Positions 44,047-56,280 of a stretch of DNA of 64,000 nucleotides are shown piece by piece (the stretch's first letter is position 1; every line of letters starts with the position of its first letter). Source of the stretch: Isoetes taiwanensis. Lineage: Eukaryota; Streptophyta; Lycopodiopsida; Isoetales; Isoetaceae. The notes below the pieces were generated by a model. That model was given only the letters and a program-made list of their open reading frames with translations, ran no database searches and was not told where the DNA came from. The position numbers and the translations under genes are program-made. Where the stretch lies: NCBI GenBank assembly GCA_021234155.1, contig JAJEKV010000145.1:436001-500000 (forward strand), written 5' to 3'.

Positions 44047-47000
44047 GTAAGTATTCTGTAGAATTATATGTTTCTTATACTTGATTTCCAAAGTGTCAAA
44101 TATTCATGAAGACACTTACGGTGGCCAAATTTTGTTTTGCCTGCATTCATTTCCTCTGGCAGCTATAGGAAAGTTAACATGGTTGTCATTGAGCTATGCA
44201 GATATGCTTTGTTCTTTCCATTGTATCGACTTGGCTATATCGCTTAAGTAGCACGTTTCTTCTTCCTGCACTATCGAGCTGTAATATAGTGCTCTTTGGG
44301 ATAACAGGTTTGCTACACTGCTTATTTTAGAAGTCAAATTTGCATTTCATGGCTTTCGTTCTTCTTACTGTGTCAGACAAATCAAAAATATATAGTTGGT
44401 TTCTAAGCTGGATATTAACAAGAATTTATATTGCCCTGTTCTAATCGAACTTATATGCTAAAATGATAGCAAATGTTTGTTTAATTAATTCCTTATTTTT
44501 TTAGGCATCTTCCACCATCATTTGGCCACTGAAGTTAAGAAGGAACGGCGTAAGGTAAATAAACTCCTAATCTTACTAAATCTGATCCTGTTGTTTCCAG
44601 CTTATTTTGTAACTTCTGATTTCACCGACTGCCTTGCAAACATGAATAACTTCCTTCATTTTTTCTTTGGGGAGTCACTGTTGAAAACCCGAAGTTAAGA
44701 ATTTTTCACCCTACATGCATCAGAGGTATCAGGATCTGCTCTTCTTGCATTGGACCTGCACTTCCACCAAGGGTATTAGTGCCTGTCCATAAATAATGGC
44801 AATGGTATTTTTATTTTTCTTTTTGTTAAGATAGGTACTCTACTTAGGACAAGAGAAACTAGATGTTTGTTTTATTGTATTGAGACCAGTAGATTGTGTT
44901 CTTCTCTGCGCAGGCAACTACTTATCCATAAGTTTTGTGTTCTTCTCTGCACAGGCAACTACTTATCCATAAGTTTTGTGTTCTTCTTTGCACAGACAAC
45001 TACTTATCCATAAGATGACGATGTTGTTTCCTCATATTTTGCATCATCAACAAAGTCCTTACATATTTCCCTCTTTGAAACATAAATTTAAAGGCTTCAA
45101 TCTCTGTTTCAAATTATGGTTACAATTAAAACTGTAAAAAGAGAAGAATTATATTAACGTCTACGAGAGACCGCTTGGGTCTATGAGACCAAATGAACAT
45201 CAATCATGTCCAGCTAGGGGCGCATTTGCAGCCACCCTAGAGATATTGCTTAAAAAAAGAAAAGCAAAAGAAAACTAAAACAATGAAATTAAGAAACTTT
45301 TGCCTTCTTGGCCACGGGCTCGAAGTATAAAGTGATGCCAGACTAAAATGATGTCCTCTCACATCACATCAAAATCACCTTCCAAGGAGCCAAGTTATTC
45401 GTAAAATAGGATTTGTATCCAAGAATTTTTACACTTATACGTTATTTATGCTATTGTTAGGTATAGGTCTCCCTAATCTTGCTTTATATTATTCTTAGGG
45501 CTACCTCAGTTTCAGTTATCGTCTGGAGCACATTGCTTGGTTTCCCTTTGTAATAGTGACTTGTGGTGAGCACTTGTTTCGTTTTGGAAAGTTAGAAATT
45601 TAGTTCTCATGACAAGCAAACCTTATTATGGCAGGGAACATGTTATGCTTTCTGGTGGTTGTGTGGCAGTACAGAATTAAAGCTTTTGGGATACCCCCCC
45701 TTTTGTTGCTGCGGTAGGCATATCAGGGACATAAATGTTTGTTCGTGTTTGTTGTCTTGTGTCTTATTGATGCTTTGCGTCTACGTACGTCATAATATGT
45801 TTCATACAAAGCCTGTTTTTGCAGAATAGGTCTGCTAGTAGAAATTGCAATCACAGGTGCGGCGATCACATTATGTTTCTGTGAGTTATATATAGCTCTA
45901 TTTGTTCGTTAGTTTTGCCTTGTGCATTGTGATATTTAGTTACAGCAGATGTTACTTTAATATATTTTTCTGTTGCGGAGCCTTAGCTGGCATTCCTCTC
46001 AAGGGGTTTGACATTAGATATTATTTTAATATATTTCAGAGATCACTTGAGCCTTAGCTGGCAGTTCTTTCACTGTTAGGATCTCCCATGGAAAATATCA
46101 CCTAAAGTATGAAACTGGAACTTTTTAGAGTGCTCTTGGAAACCATTCGGATCCATGGGACAAAACAATTACAAAAATATCGTAAAAGAAACAAGAGATC
46201 GCGAGCTATTAGCTACTAATCTCTCCGAGAACCAAAATTTCTATAACAAAAGCATCATATATCAGGGCATAATAGCAAAATAGATCCTCTTTTGGTATCC
46301 AGTTCATCCTTATTTCCCTACATATAAATGGTGTGAAGTCATTTGCCATGGCTGCATATGCATTTACTCTTGAAGAGGATCCATATACAGTCGAATGGCC
46401 TGGACCATTAGTTGATGTCTCTCTATCTGAAAATTAATTGCGCTCTCAGCTGCTTGTATTCCCAAGGGAAAACATCCTGTCTCTAATAGCACAATATGTT
46501 GTACGGAGTACTTTCCTAAACACCTAATACTCTTCTTATCAAGGTTTTCTGAGTGCTTTAAATTCATTTTACTTTCCTTTTTCTCATGATCATATAAATG
46601 CTACTGGTACTACCAACAGATCAAGGAGCAATTTTAGAAGTGTCTTAACTTTGACTTGCATTTATCATCGAATAAAGCAATAAGAAATTGAGCAAGACTA
46701 CCATCTGAGCATCGTAGAATATGGGTCCAGTCAGCAAATAAGTCTATTCTGACCAAAAAAGGAATTAGCAACATGAGATAGAAGCCGCCATTCTGCTGTT
46801 GTAGAAAGCATGTCCTGTTAATGTCAAATAAAGTAGATCGAAGGAGTAAGGCTCTCTTCTTTTTCTGAGTGCTTCAAATCCATTCTGCATCTCTTTTGAA
46901 ATGGCGCATCTCCAAAGCTCACAATCATATAATGCTACTGGCACTACTACATATTAAGGAGCAACTTTAAAATGTCCATCTTTTAATTTGAGTTGCATTT

Positions 47001-47233
47001 ATCATCGAGTAAAGAGCTTTGGTTGCTAGTAATTCAGCAAGCATCATACTATAGAACTTAACTTTATAAAAGGTAGCTAGGCTAGTTTAGTGTAGTAAAT
47101 CACTATAGTCTAATAGCTAAAAGGTAACTAGCCTAGCCATTGAAAGGTAACTAAGACGTGAATTTATGCTAGCAGTTCTATGTGGTTTCTAGGGGAATTT
47201 CATGTGCATGATGCGGTTTTATGTGGCTTTTAG
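44047..47233. other. Intron-like, AT-rich sequence
   Basis: Apart from the exon-like piece at 44505-44554 I find no supported coding block. Splice-acceptor-like tracts occur, including the tandem repeat at 44894. No transposon ends were recognised. Confidence 0.4.
44894..45014 (+). repeat. 41-bp unit in three tandem copies, each with a 3' splice-site motif
   Basis: Each unit reads TTGTGTTCTTCTYTGCRCAG then RCAACTACTTATCCATAAG. The pyrimidine tract plus CAG is a good plant 3' splice site, present three times. Confidence 0.85.
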
Positions 47234-47260
47234 GGGAATTCCATGTGCATGATGCTTCAC
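47181..47260 (+). repeat. 40-bp unit in two tandem copies spanning an acceptor site
   Basis: Copies 47181-47220 and 47221-47260 differ at few positions. Each has a TTYTAG-GGGAATT acceptor. The second is the one used in the exon model at 47234. Confidence 0.85.
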
Positions 47261-48385
47261 AACCACAACCAGATGCAATGAATTGGCTTTATTCACCCTT
47301 GCATCCTCCAACTTCACTTGGAGATATTAGGTACTTTAACAGTTTTTTCCATGTACTCTAATGGGATGACCAACGTTAGAAGGATTTGTTAGCCAAGATC
47401 TGCTTATAAGCTGATTTGAATGTTATGTCTTACATAGATGCGTCATTGGTAGTGGGTTAGCAGAGCAGCAAGCGACCCTTCTACACTATCAACAAGAGAG
47501 CTTATCATATCTGAGTGAAGAGGTACCATCATCTTGGAGGCTTCGTGTGCAAACTTTTGGGTGTATGTTTCGTGGGTGAAGTACCTGAAGGATGGAAATG
47601 TGTTTCGGTTAATCTATCCTGTTTCTTGCGTGTTAGATATTAAGACTTCAAGAAACACTAGGAAAATACGAGGCATCTCGTGATGGGAGCACGCCACAGG
47701 TGATCAATTGTCTAATTTTCTTATCTAGCAGACCATTTCTACAACCAAGATAAGTGGTTGCAATCTTTTAATTTTCTTCAACTACTTACAGTTTTTCTGA
47801 AATGAAATTAAGGTTTCAGGTAGATGTGGCCCATCTTTTGGAAGCCCGTGAACAAGAGTTGCGTGCTGTTACAGCAGAGGTTAGAGTCCTATTGATTAAC
47901 TTCAAGTAATGTTACCCTGCAGAGGTTTGTTTTATTGAAATTTTGGAGGTTTGGCACTGTTATGGTCGTCTGCAGCGCGACCAGTTGCAAGCTGAAATAC
48001 GCCTTGCCAGAAGCCTTGTGACCGAGAGGGATGGCGAAATATCACGTATTCGTACTCTGAATGATAAGGCATTTATTTGTGCATCAAGTAAAATTTATGC
48101 TTGTTTCTGTTTAAGATGCATAATTGGGTGGTTTGTTCTTGTGCTTATAGTATGTTGAAGAAAATGAAAGACTGCGGGCTATGCTGGAAGAATGGAGTTC
48201 AAGGACAGCAAAGGTATTTTGTGCCATTGTTCCTCACCAGCTTAAGCATCGAGTCGTGCTTGTTCTCTTGTACTAATCATATAAAATGACAGCTGGAACT
48301 TGCACTTGAGGCTGAGCGTCTTTCAAATGCGGACTTGCACAAGAAAATGACAATGTTGCGGCAAAGTGGTGTAGGATCTGCATAA
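47234..48385 (+). CDS. Multi-exon coiled-coil protein, 3' part of a host gene
   Basis: Seven exons fit in frame: 47234-47330, 47438-47522, 47637-47699, 47820-47879, 47976-48068, 48151-48213 and 48293-48385. They encode NWLYSPLHPPTSLGDIR, a heptad-like run (LAEQQATLLHYQQESLSYLS, LQETLGKYEASRDG, VAHLLEAREQELRAVTAE, RDQLQAEIRLARSLVTERD, YVEENERLRAMLEEWSSR, LELALEAERLSNADLHKK) and the end SGVGSA. All junctions keep phase. One intron (48069-48150) starts with GC rather than GT. The product is an almost continuous coiled coil, probably a scaffold or tether. I cannot name the family. The phase of the first exon shows at least one upstream exon is missing from the model. Confidence 0.7.
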
Positions 48386-48978
48386 TGTGTACAATCATCT
48401 TTGGTTTTGGAGTCTCATTTGTTGCGTTATTATGCTTCAAAGTACAGCAGGAAGGTGTAAAAAGGAGCGAAGTGTACTCTCGTTGCATTTTATCCAATTC
48501 ACTCTCGCAGATGTGCACGAGCCATAGGTTGTAGAAACTAATATAACATAGGAAAAAATGAATAATTTTTTAAGATGCATGCAAAGACGATGCAAAATAG
48601 GGAGAAGCTATGAGATGTTGCATACACACACCTGATCTACTTGAGTTGGAGGAGGATGCAAGATTTGAGCTACAGCATTCTACTTGAGATGGAAGGAGGA
48701 TGTAAAAAAGGATGGATAAAATTAACAAAGCAAAACTCCTGAAACAGTCAATTATTCTGTTCTGAAAGCCAGTGATTTTTGTGTGCTGTTGCGGTTGTTC
48801 TTGGATCTGAATAGGGTCAAGATGTGGAGCAATATGCAATATTAAAAGCGATAAAACATAGTGTGCATGCGTGTAATAGTGTGCATGCGTGTAAGATTGT
48901 TTGGGTGTAATTATAGTTTTTCTTTGAGATTCGTGTGAATCGTTTAATTTGTAACCTAGCAAGTTCTCAAATGGATCA
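48386..48978. other. 3' flank of the coiled-coil gene
   Basis: No gene seen. It contains an 18-bp direct repeat (GTGTGCATGCGTGTAATA at 48861 and nearly the same at 48879). Confidence 0.4.
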
Positions 48979-49168
48979 AATGACACATATCATGTGTCAC
49001 TATTCATGGATGACTAGGCATGCCACCTAGGTGTTGCTGACATGGCTCTCCTATAAAGCCATAGTCATGCTTATTGTTATTCATTCAGAGTTCACTCACT
49101 TAGACTAGCTAGATCATCTATCTCATTCTATCCTTGCATAGTCCTATTCATATCCAGTCATATCTTCA
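48979..49168 (+). repeat. Probable copia 5' LTR
   Basis: The end CATATCTTCA abuts the PBS. The start is proposed at the palindrome TGACACAT-ATC-ATGTGTCA because LTRs begin with TG, and a TATAAAG box lies near 49053. Without a 3' LTR the start cannot be proved. Confidence 0.5.
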
Positions 49169-49180
49169 TGGTATCAGAGC
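49169..49180 (+). promoter_or_regulatory. Primer binding site of the copia element
   Basis: TGGTATCAGAGC, directly after the LTR end. Confidence 0.9.
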
Positions 49181-49534
49181 TTAATGCAAGGAGGAAATTG
49201 TGTGCCGAATCTTAGCAAGTGGGATCAGAACGAGTTTTCTTTTTTTGGGTCTGATCAGGAGGAATTCGAATCGATTCAAATTCGAATTTGAATCGTTGGT
49301 TGAAATCGTTGGTTGAAATCAAATTTCGTCAACTTTTAGGGTTGGATGTGATACACGTCAGCTGGAATATTCCTTAACTTGCTGGATTCTCTTTTTTTTT
49401 TTTTTACGTTTGGTCAAAACTACGTGAAGAACACCCGATGACAATTCTTTGATAATCCTTTCTCCCTCAATCCGTGCTTCCTTTTTGGCTCTGTTCAATT
49501 TGAACTGTTCGAATCTGCATTCTTTTCACCACAA

Positions 49535-51440
49535 ATGGCTACAGATGCCAATCCTTGGAAATACTTTATTCACCCCGTGTTAGATATTGACAATTATTTC
49601 ACATGGCGAGATGCCTTTGAAACTGTAACGGGCCCATGGTAGACCACTCGAGTATTCGATCCTTGAATGTGCCTGTGGGGCGTTCTCGAGACACCAGCAT
49701 AAATGGGTAGAAGCGAACACTCATAAACGTCTAGATGGTTTTGTCCAGTTGGTTAAGGGCATGTCGGTTAGGAACGTTACAGTCGGTACCAGAGCAAGTC
49801 TCGAGTTAGAGTTTCCATGGGTGCCTATATGCATGGGTAATTTGCAAAGACTTGGTAATCATTGTGACATGATATGACATAATAGACATGGTATAGCCTT
49901 GGATGCTCGAGGACGAGCATAGTTCTAGTGGGAGAAACTGTAACGGGGTCATGGTAGACCGCTCGAGTATTCGTAACGGGCCCATGGTAGACTGCTCGAG
50001 TATTCGATATTTGAATGTGCATGTGGGGCATTCCCGAGACACCGGTATAAATGGGTAGAAGCGACTACTCATAAACGTCTAAATAGTTTTGCCCAGTTGG
50101 TTAAGGGCATGTCGATTAGGAACGTTACAGAATCCAAATTTGAGAGGTTTGAGAGCTGTTTTTCAACCGAAATGGAACCCTACTTCATCTGATGATTTGG
50201 AAAAGGATTTCATGGCTTTGAATCATCTCAAAGCATGCATTTGTTCAGATTTTCAGAGAGATATTCGAGGGTATACAACTTTTACCCCAACATTTTATTT
50301 TCTGCATAAGAATTGCATTCAAGCAGGTGAAGGTCAACAACTTGGTATTCAAAGCCAAATGGATAATCTCAGGTTGGAGACTTGCACTAATATACGAGAT
50401 TATCTGCAACAATTGAAAGCGTTGAAGGAAAAATTGCTTGCTGCAGGCGGTACTGTATCAGATTTATCTCTCATCCAGTATGCTTTCAAAGGTCTGCCTC
50501 ATGAGTATCAAATTGTCTCTGATTATTAGAAGTTCCAAGATAAGATCACTATCTCTTTCAATCAACTTCCGCTCAAACTTGTAGATGCTGAACAAGGTCA
50601 TAAAAGATATGATCAAATGGAAGCTAGTTTCTATCCTAGAACTAGGCTTTCTTCACCTTCTGCTATTCCTTTAGTTGTTGCATCTGGATCTACTTTTTCT
50701 TCCCCTTCCCATGAGTCTGTTGAGGAAGCTAAATCATGCTCCAAATCTGGATCTAAGCAACCCTTCACTTGCTTTTGCTGTGGTAAAAAGGATCATTTAA
50801 GCGTGATTGCAGGAAGCTTCTAAAAGATATGGCTGAATTTCTAAAACACAAGGAGGCCAAACTAAAAGCTGCAGATTCAACTATTTTGAGTGCAGTAAAT
50901 GCTCATCTTTCCCATGTTGATTTGGAGGAGGTAGAACTACAGTTCCTCAATGTCGCTGCAGAGAATCTACAGCCACATACTTGGCTTGTGGATTCTGGGG
51001 CCACCAAGCATTTGGCAGGCCAATCAAATGATTTCCAGACTCTTCATTCGTATGACAAAATAGTGGTAAAAATGGCCGATAGAAATATTGCTAAATCTAT
51101 TGCAAAAGGTGATGTATCTATTTCTACCGAATACTGTCTCTCTCTCAAAATTAAAGACGTCATTCTAGTGCCTGGATTACTTGTGAACTTACTTAGTGTA
51201 AGTGAATTTGATCGAAAGATGGGCTATTCAGTGCTATTCTCGGATGGGTATGTTCACATTCTTCATAAAAATCCTTTGGATTTTGTTGATCTTCAACTTT
51301 TGGGCCCTATAGCCAATGGTCATTTAAATGAGGAAGGCTTTTATATTTTGGATTCTACTTCACAACAAAATGGAGTATCATGTGAATCATCACTTGCTGT
51401 TGCTGTTGTTTCGAGGAATCATTATGGCATGCAAGATTAG
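49535..51440 (+). pseudogene. Copia gag and protease
   Basis: Starts MATDANPWKYFIHPVLD, then WRDAFE, where a TRIM is inserted, and resumes NPNLRGLRAVFQPKW. UBN2-type Gag features follow (LRLETCTNIRDYLQQLKALKEKLLAAG, YAFKGLPHEYQIV), a stop at 50527, a zinc knuckle CFCCGKKDHL broken by a frameshift near 50800, and the protease motif TWLVDSGATKHLAG. The region LWHARLGH, expected before the integrase, follows in another frame. Three or more lesions make it inactive. Confidence 0.85.
49624..50129 (+). mobile_element. TRIM element, 506 bp, in copia gag
   Basis: LTRs 49624-49781 (158 bp) and 49939-50129 (191 bp) begin TGTAACGGG and end AACGTTACA. After the first comes GGTACCAGAGC, close to the tRNA-Met PBS; before the second is the purine tract GTGGGAGAAAC. 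The flanks GAAAC and GAATC are a 5-bp duplication with one mismatch. No coding capacity. The second LTR carries a 33-bp internal duplication. The LTR contains TTGYCCAGTTGG, close to a tRNA A box. Confidence 0.88.
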
Positions 51441-52580
51441 GACATATTCATCTTCCAACTCTAGTTTCAGCTTCAAAATTGAATATGGTTCAAGGCATGC
51501 CTACACTTACTACCAAGGACTTGAAATGTGCTGCATGTAGTCTTGGAAAGCAAGTACAAGCATCTTATCCATCACAAGTTGAGTTTCGAGCCCAACAATC
51601 GTTGGAACTGCTGCATAGACATATGTCATCTCCCTCTCGAATCACTGGCTGGTAACAGGTATTGACTTGTCATAGTGGATGATTTTAGTACATATAGATG
51701 GGTCTTTCCAATCAAATTCAAGTCTCAAGCTATTGCTATCTTCAAAACCTTTAGTCTACAAATTGAAAATGAATTATCTACTACTATTTAAGCTCTTTGG
51801 TCTGATAATGCGAAGGAGTATATCTCTAAAAAATTTCAGATTTATCTTCAGTCCAAAGGGATCCATAGAGAGTTGATTGTACCTTACACTCACTCTCAAA
51901 ATGGAGTAGTAGAACGAAAGAATAGAACCCTTATGAATTTGGCTCGCAGCATGCTGAAATATAAAGAGTTACCTCCAGAACTTTGGGCTAAGGCAGTTCT
52001 AATTGTGGCTTATTTGTGTAATAGGGCTCCCACCCAGGCCATCAACTTTAAGACACCTTTTTGAGGCTCTGTATGGAATGAAGCCAGATGTGCCTAATCT
52101 AAGGGTTTTTGGTTGCCTAGGATTTGCTAGTGTTCCTCGTGAATTACTGCAAAAATAGGGCAAGTTAGCTGACAGGGCCATAAAAGTCATTTTTATTGGA
52201 TATCCAAGCAACATGAAACGATGGCGATGCTTTGACCCTGTCACCAAACGTGTGCTTGCCTCTAGAAGCATGCGCTTTCTTGAGGATGCAGTCTACTCTA
52301 AGGAGTTTTATCATCCTAACAACACTGATTATGCCAAAGTCATCATCAACACTTTTGATATTAACCATGACACTCAAGCCAGCCAACCTGCATGGTCTTC
52401 TCATATGGTTCATAATGGTGGCATTTCATATACTTCTGTAGTACCTTCCATTGTTGCAAGCCCTTCACATGGTGTTGCTACTCTAGTGTTGCAAGTTCTT
52501 CCAGTACTCCTGATATTCCAACTGTTGGGCAAAAGTATGTTGGTGGGTATCAAAAGCATGCATCCGGACGTATGCTTATA
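51441..52580 (+). pseudogene. Copia integrase remnant
   Basis: In broken frames: the zinc-finger end CAACSLGKQ, VDDFSTYRWVFPIKFKSQA, LWSDNAKEY (second catalytic D), THSQNGVVERKNRTLM (catalytic E), ELPPELWAKAVL and the C-terminal GKLADRAIKVIFIGYPSNMK. Several stops and shifts. The sequence loses copia similarity at about 52580, before RT. Confidence 0.85.
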
Positions 52581-52899
52581 GCAGGGTTTTAGCCCGCTTA
52601 AAGCACCCCTGTTTTTGCTTAATTTGGGTGCTGGTGGGTGTAACTGCCCGTCATTTTTTCCACGCCCTCATGTACTCACACGTCGACCTCAGCAACGAAC
52701 CGTTAGGAAAATGATTGTGGGATTTTGGCTGGATTTTCGCGCGAGTGGTCGTACGTTGCAAATTCGAGCCTAGAACTACTTCGATCTCATGGCCCGCGCA
52801 AATTCTCCCTCCAATTCACTTATTCTCCCTCTGTCAAGAAATTCATGGCGCTCCCATGGCGCTCCCTGATACCGCCTGGAGGCAATCACACGTTTAGCA
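52581..52899. other. No recognisable gene
   Basis: Junction between the copia truncation and the transposase-like pseudogene. No terminal repeats identified. Confidence 0.4.
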
Positions 52900-55240
52900 T
52901 TGGATTTTCGGCCCGATGAATTCCAATACACTGTTCCAGATTTGTTGGATCTCAATGCAACACAGGAAATATCGCGTGAAGATCCAGTTTCCTCTGCAAT
53001 TTACAAGAAATTGGATGCAAATAGAAAGAGAGATTACAGATTACGGAATAAGATGAGAAAAGCAGCGGTTGAACGGGAAGATCTGAGCATGAGACGCAGG
53101 CAAGAAATAGCCAAGCCTATAGTTGATTACTTCAACAAGCTCACCAAAAAGCATTCACCCCAAGGCCGATGTGATGAAGAGGGTGGTTTTTCACCACGAA
53201 ATGGAAATTTCAGAACCTGGAATTTTGCCAAATCTAAAGGAGTGCAAGGCAGCGGGGGTGCTGCTCAACAACTTGAAACAAACAATGGTAGCCACAAAGA
53301 GGCAAAGAAACTATGATATTTAGAGAGCCAGAATCTCGACACTGGTGATGGCTTCTTCCACAAAATCGAGATGCAATTACACTATGGCAGGGCTGTTAGG
53401 TACATCTAATTCTTGATTTCATGCCTGTGCTTATTTATGCTTTTAAGTGCTTGTATCTGCTGAGTGCACGAAATCAAGTCTGTGCTTCTTTATCCTTGAA
53501 GGTGCTTATATCTGCTGAGTGTTGCTGGCTGGGATAGGTTCATTGAATAATGTGCAATATTTCTTATGATAAGTTCCAAAAGGGCAACAATTGCAACTGC
53601 TGCATTAAGAAAATCGGAAGCCATCTTTGGATATGGTCCGTGGTGTTGCTTCCAAAGGAGATTGAGGTGCGATTCTCTCACCCCTATTTGCAAGCAAAGC
53701 ATAACAGAATTCTGGAAACAAAATAGCAGAGTCTCTCCTTGCAAGAAGGATGTTGTGAACACTGTTGGAGACTTAGGCTTCCAAATTTTTTATCCCTTGC
53801 ACCTTATGGAGGTCACACAGGTATAAGTTTCTATACAATTCTTGCATAAATATTTCTAACCAAAGGCCACCATTCAGCTGCAGTTTTTTCAACAATACAA
53901 AAAGGCACATCCTGAACACCCTGTTTGCTTAAAGGCTTTCAAGAAGTTGAAGCCTATTTATGTAAAGAAAGTATCAGAAAGGGAAACCTGTTGTTGCATA
54001 TACCATATGAAGTTGAGTATGCCAGAGTAGGCCTGAGTGCTTTAAGGTCAGCGAAAACTGGATTTCATGGTGAAGACCAAGTCTTTGTTGTGGTCTCAGG
54101 ACTGGTGAGAAGTGTCCGCCAGCCAACATAATGATGACTCAAGCGGCCCGAGCTCGAGGGTCGTGGTTTGCAACAAGAGCGAGGGTGAAGAATGGTATCA
54201 TGACTACTTGATGCAGAAATGTCAGAGGTGTGGCATAAAAAGTCTTCCTATATGTCCAAGAGAAAGAGAGGATCATGAGTTCTTGCTTGAATGGAAAACG
54301 TTTGAAAAGGTAATACTCTCTTTATTGCATCTTTGCAACATCTTTGAGATGTCTTTGTCATCCGGGCTGAATCCTGCTTTTGTGCTTTCAACTTGCACTA
54401 ATCTTCTGTTTTATGCTACAGATCTTGCTACAAATTCCAGTGGAGATAGAAGAAGCTGGTGGAGTTGCAGACTGTATTACCAAGGAAGTACCAGGTAGCT
54501 GCAGAAAGAAAAGATCCAATGCGACCAAGAAGGAAAACAAAGTAAGAAATCCAAGGTAGCTGGTGGGACACAGTCTGAAACTGCAGCACAAGACGAGACC
54601 TCAACTGGCAAGGGAAAAAAAAAAGAAAGAACCAAAGCCAGTTCTTAGATTGTCTTACAAGAGAACGGCAGTGAAGGATTCATTTCCTATCTGTCTTCCA
54701 CATTGAAGATATTTGTGCCACATAATTACAGGGGTAGATGGCAGGCCCTGCAATTCAGGAGTTGCTTAGACAATATCCAAGATAGCACCTCCAATATCCA
54801 AGATATCCAATATCCAAGTTGCAGACAGCATAAAAATACAAAGGGAGATTCAGAGCCAGCACTGGCACAATGACCAGATAACAATTCTCGTCCACATCAC
54901 GTATAAGATAGACAAAAGCTATGGGATCAGAAAGCTATTGAAGAAAACCCATTTTTACTCAAGTGATGACAAGATTCATGACACTCTTTTTGTGCAACAC
55001 TGTCCTAGAAAACACAATTCATGGCTTGTATCAAATGGTGTAGAATTCTCCAGGCATATAGTTTGGTCAGATGGTTGTTCTAGCCAATTCAAATCTGCCT
55101 AGCCATTCTATTTCCTACCAAGATATCACCATGAGCTAGGGAAGGAAATAGTGTGGAATTTCTTTGGGACAGCCCATGGTGACAAGGGGCAATCCTTAAA
55201 GGGGCATTCACTTAGGTGTATTTTATTAGAGTAGGATTTG
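52900..55240 (+). pseudogene. Spliced transposase-like pseudogene
   Basis: Coding-like blocks run on the + strand with at least two GT-AG introns (about 53819-53881 and 54310-54420). In order: DANRKRDYRLRNKMRKAAVE, FWKQNSRVSPCKKDVV, a CCCIYH motif, WYHDYLMQKCQRCGIKSLPI, HFYSSDDKIHDTLFVQHC, VWSDGCSSQFKSA and WNFFGTAHGDKGQ. The SDG...WNFF...HG-KG series looks like a DDE-type catalytic core found in uncharacterised transposon proteins, with Cys/His motifs N-terminal. I cannot name the superfamily. Frameshifts and stops show decay. Confidence 0.55.
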
Positions 55241-55740
55241 TCTCTGAATGCTAGAAATGTCATCTAAGCTTAGTTTTGGGTGCTTGCTTTCTCTTTGCAT
55301 GTTTGTCATTTTCTTTGGTTAGTTGCAGTTGGGTGGCAGCAAGAATTTTTGTTTTGGTGCGGGGATAGAATGGATATGAATGATCTATTGGATCTTCATG
55401 TAGGTCCTCAAATATTCTGGTTCTTCATATCTATTGTTTAAATTTGGATTTTCCGGCCTGGAGAAAAACTTTTTTGGTTTTTTGCTTGGCTCATTTCCCT
55501 AAGGTTTTGGGGATTTTGCCCGCCTGAAAAAAAAAAAAACTGATTTCCAAAAATCGCAAATTTTTTTGTTTATTATGATTTCATTCGTGCTTTGCACGCT
55601 GAGGGCTGGTCGGATTAGGGTTTTTCCGGATATGGAGGCATGGCTTCCCCGAATTAGGATGATGCAGGATGTAATCTGCATAAGATGCACGTGGAAAAGA
55701 TAAAATAGTAGTTTTTTATGATCACGACGGAGCCATCTAT
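55241..55740. other. No recognisable gene
   Basis: AT-rich sequence with an A13 run at about 55529. No frame that I can support. Confidence 0.4.
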
Positions 55741-55745
55741 CTATC

Positions 55746-56280
55746 TTGAATTTTATCGAGTATTTTGTTCTAGGTGCCGGAACGTTTGGCTTTGGCATTA
55801 TTTGGAGCTTTTTAATGCTCTGTTCGAGGCTCATACAGAGGTTTTGTAATGGCCAGGCATTCTTGGACTCCAGTTTGAGTTTACATCTTTATCGTGGTTG
55901 GTTAGCTACATGCTTATCTGCTGCATTCTTGTTTGATGCCCATGGCAAGGCCATGAATAATCTACAACAAAGGTACGTTTGTTCCACCATTCCAAATCGT
56001 TTATTACTTAAGCCCTAAATTATTACAGGAGATCTTTGCTATTATTACAGGATTGTTTGCTGTTAGTTGTGTGGCGAATTGGCTAGGGATGAAGCCAAAA
56101 CGGGCAGCTAAGTGGCCTCCACACTGCAATTGTAAGTTCAATTCTTTAACTGCAATTATGATGTGGTCTTTACCAATACTAACCTATGGTATCATTCACA
56201 GGAGACTTTTGCTGGAATGAAACTTCTGAAGAAGCAATGCAGTTCATGTTTGAAACTAATTCAATTCTCCGGAAGGTGAG
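55746..56280 (+). CDS. Exon-like segments, copy A of a tandem duplication
   Basis: A frame reads NFIEYFVLGAGTFGFGIIW, then LYRGWLATCLSAAFLFDAHG. Further exon-like blocks follow: VSCVANWLGMKPKRAAKWPP ending at a GTAAGT donor, then after TTCACAG a block GDFCWNETSEEAMQFMF ending NSILRK before GTGAGG. The splice signals are good. I do not recognise the protein; the first block looks membrane-associated. Confidence 0.35.

Larger units (their letters stand above)
48979..52580 (+). mobile_element. Ty1/copia element, 3' truncated
   Basis: 5' LTR, PBS, gag, protease and integrase are present in copia order (integrase before RT). The sequence stops after the integrase C-terminal region, without RT, RNase H or 3' LTR. 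A TRIM sits in gag. Several frameshifts and stops mark it as dead. Confidence 0.85.

Noticed and set aside
49624-50129. Cassandra-type TRIM
   Set aside because: The LTR does not contain the 5S rRNA internal promoter that defines Cassandra.
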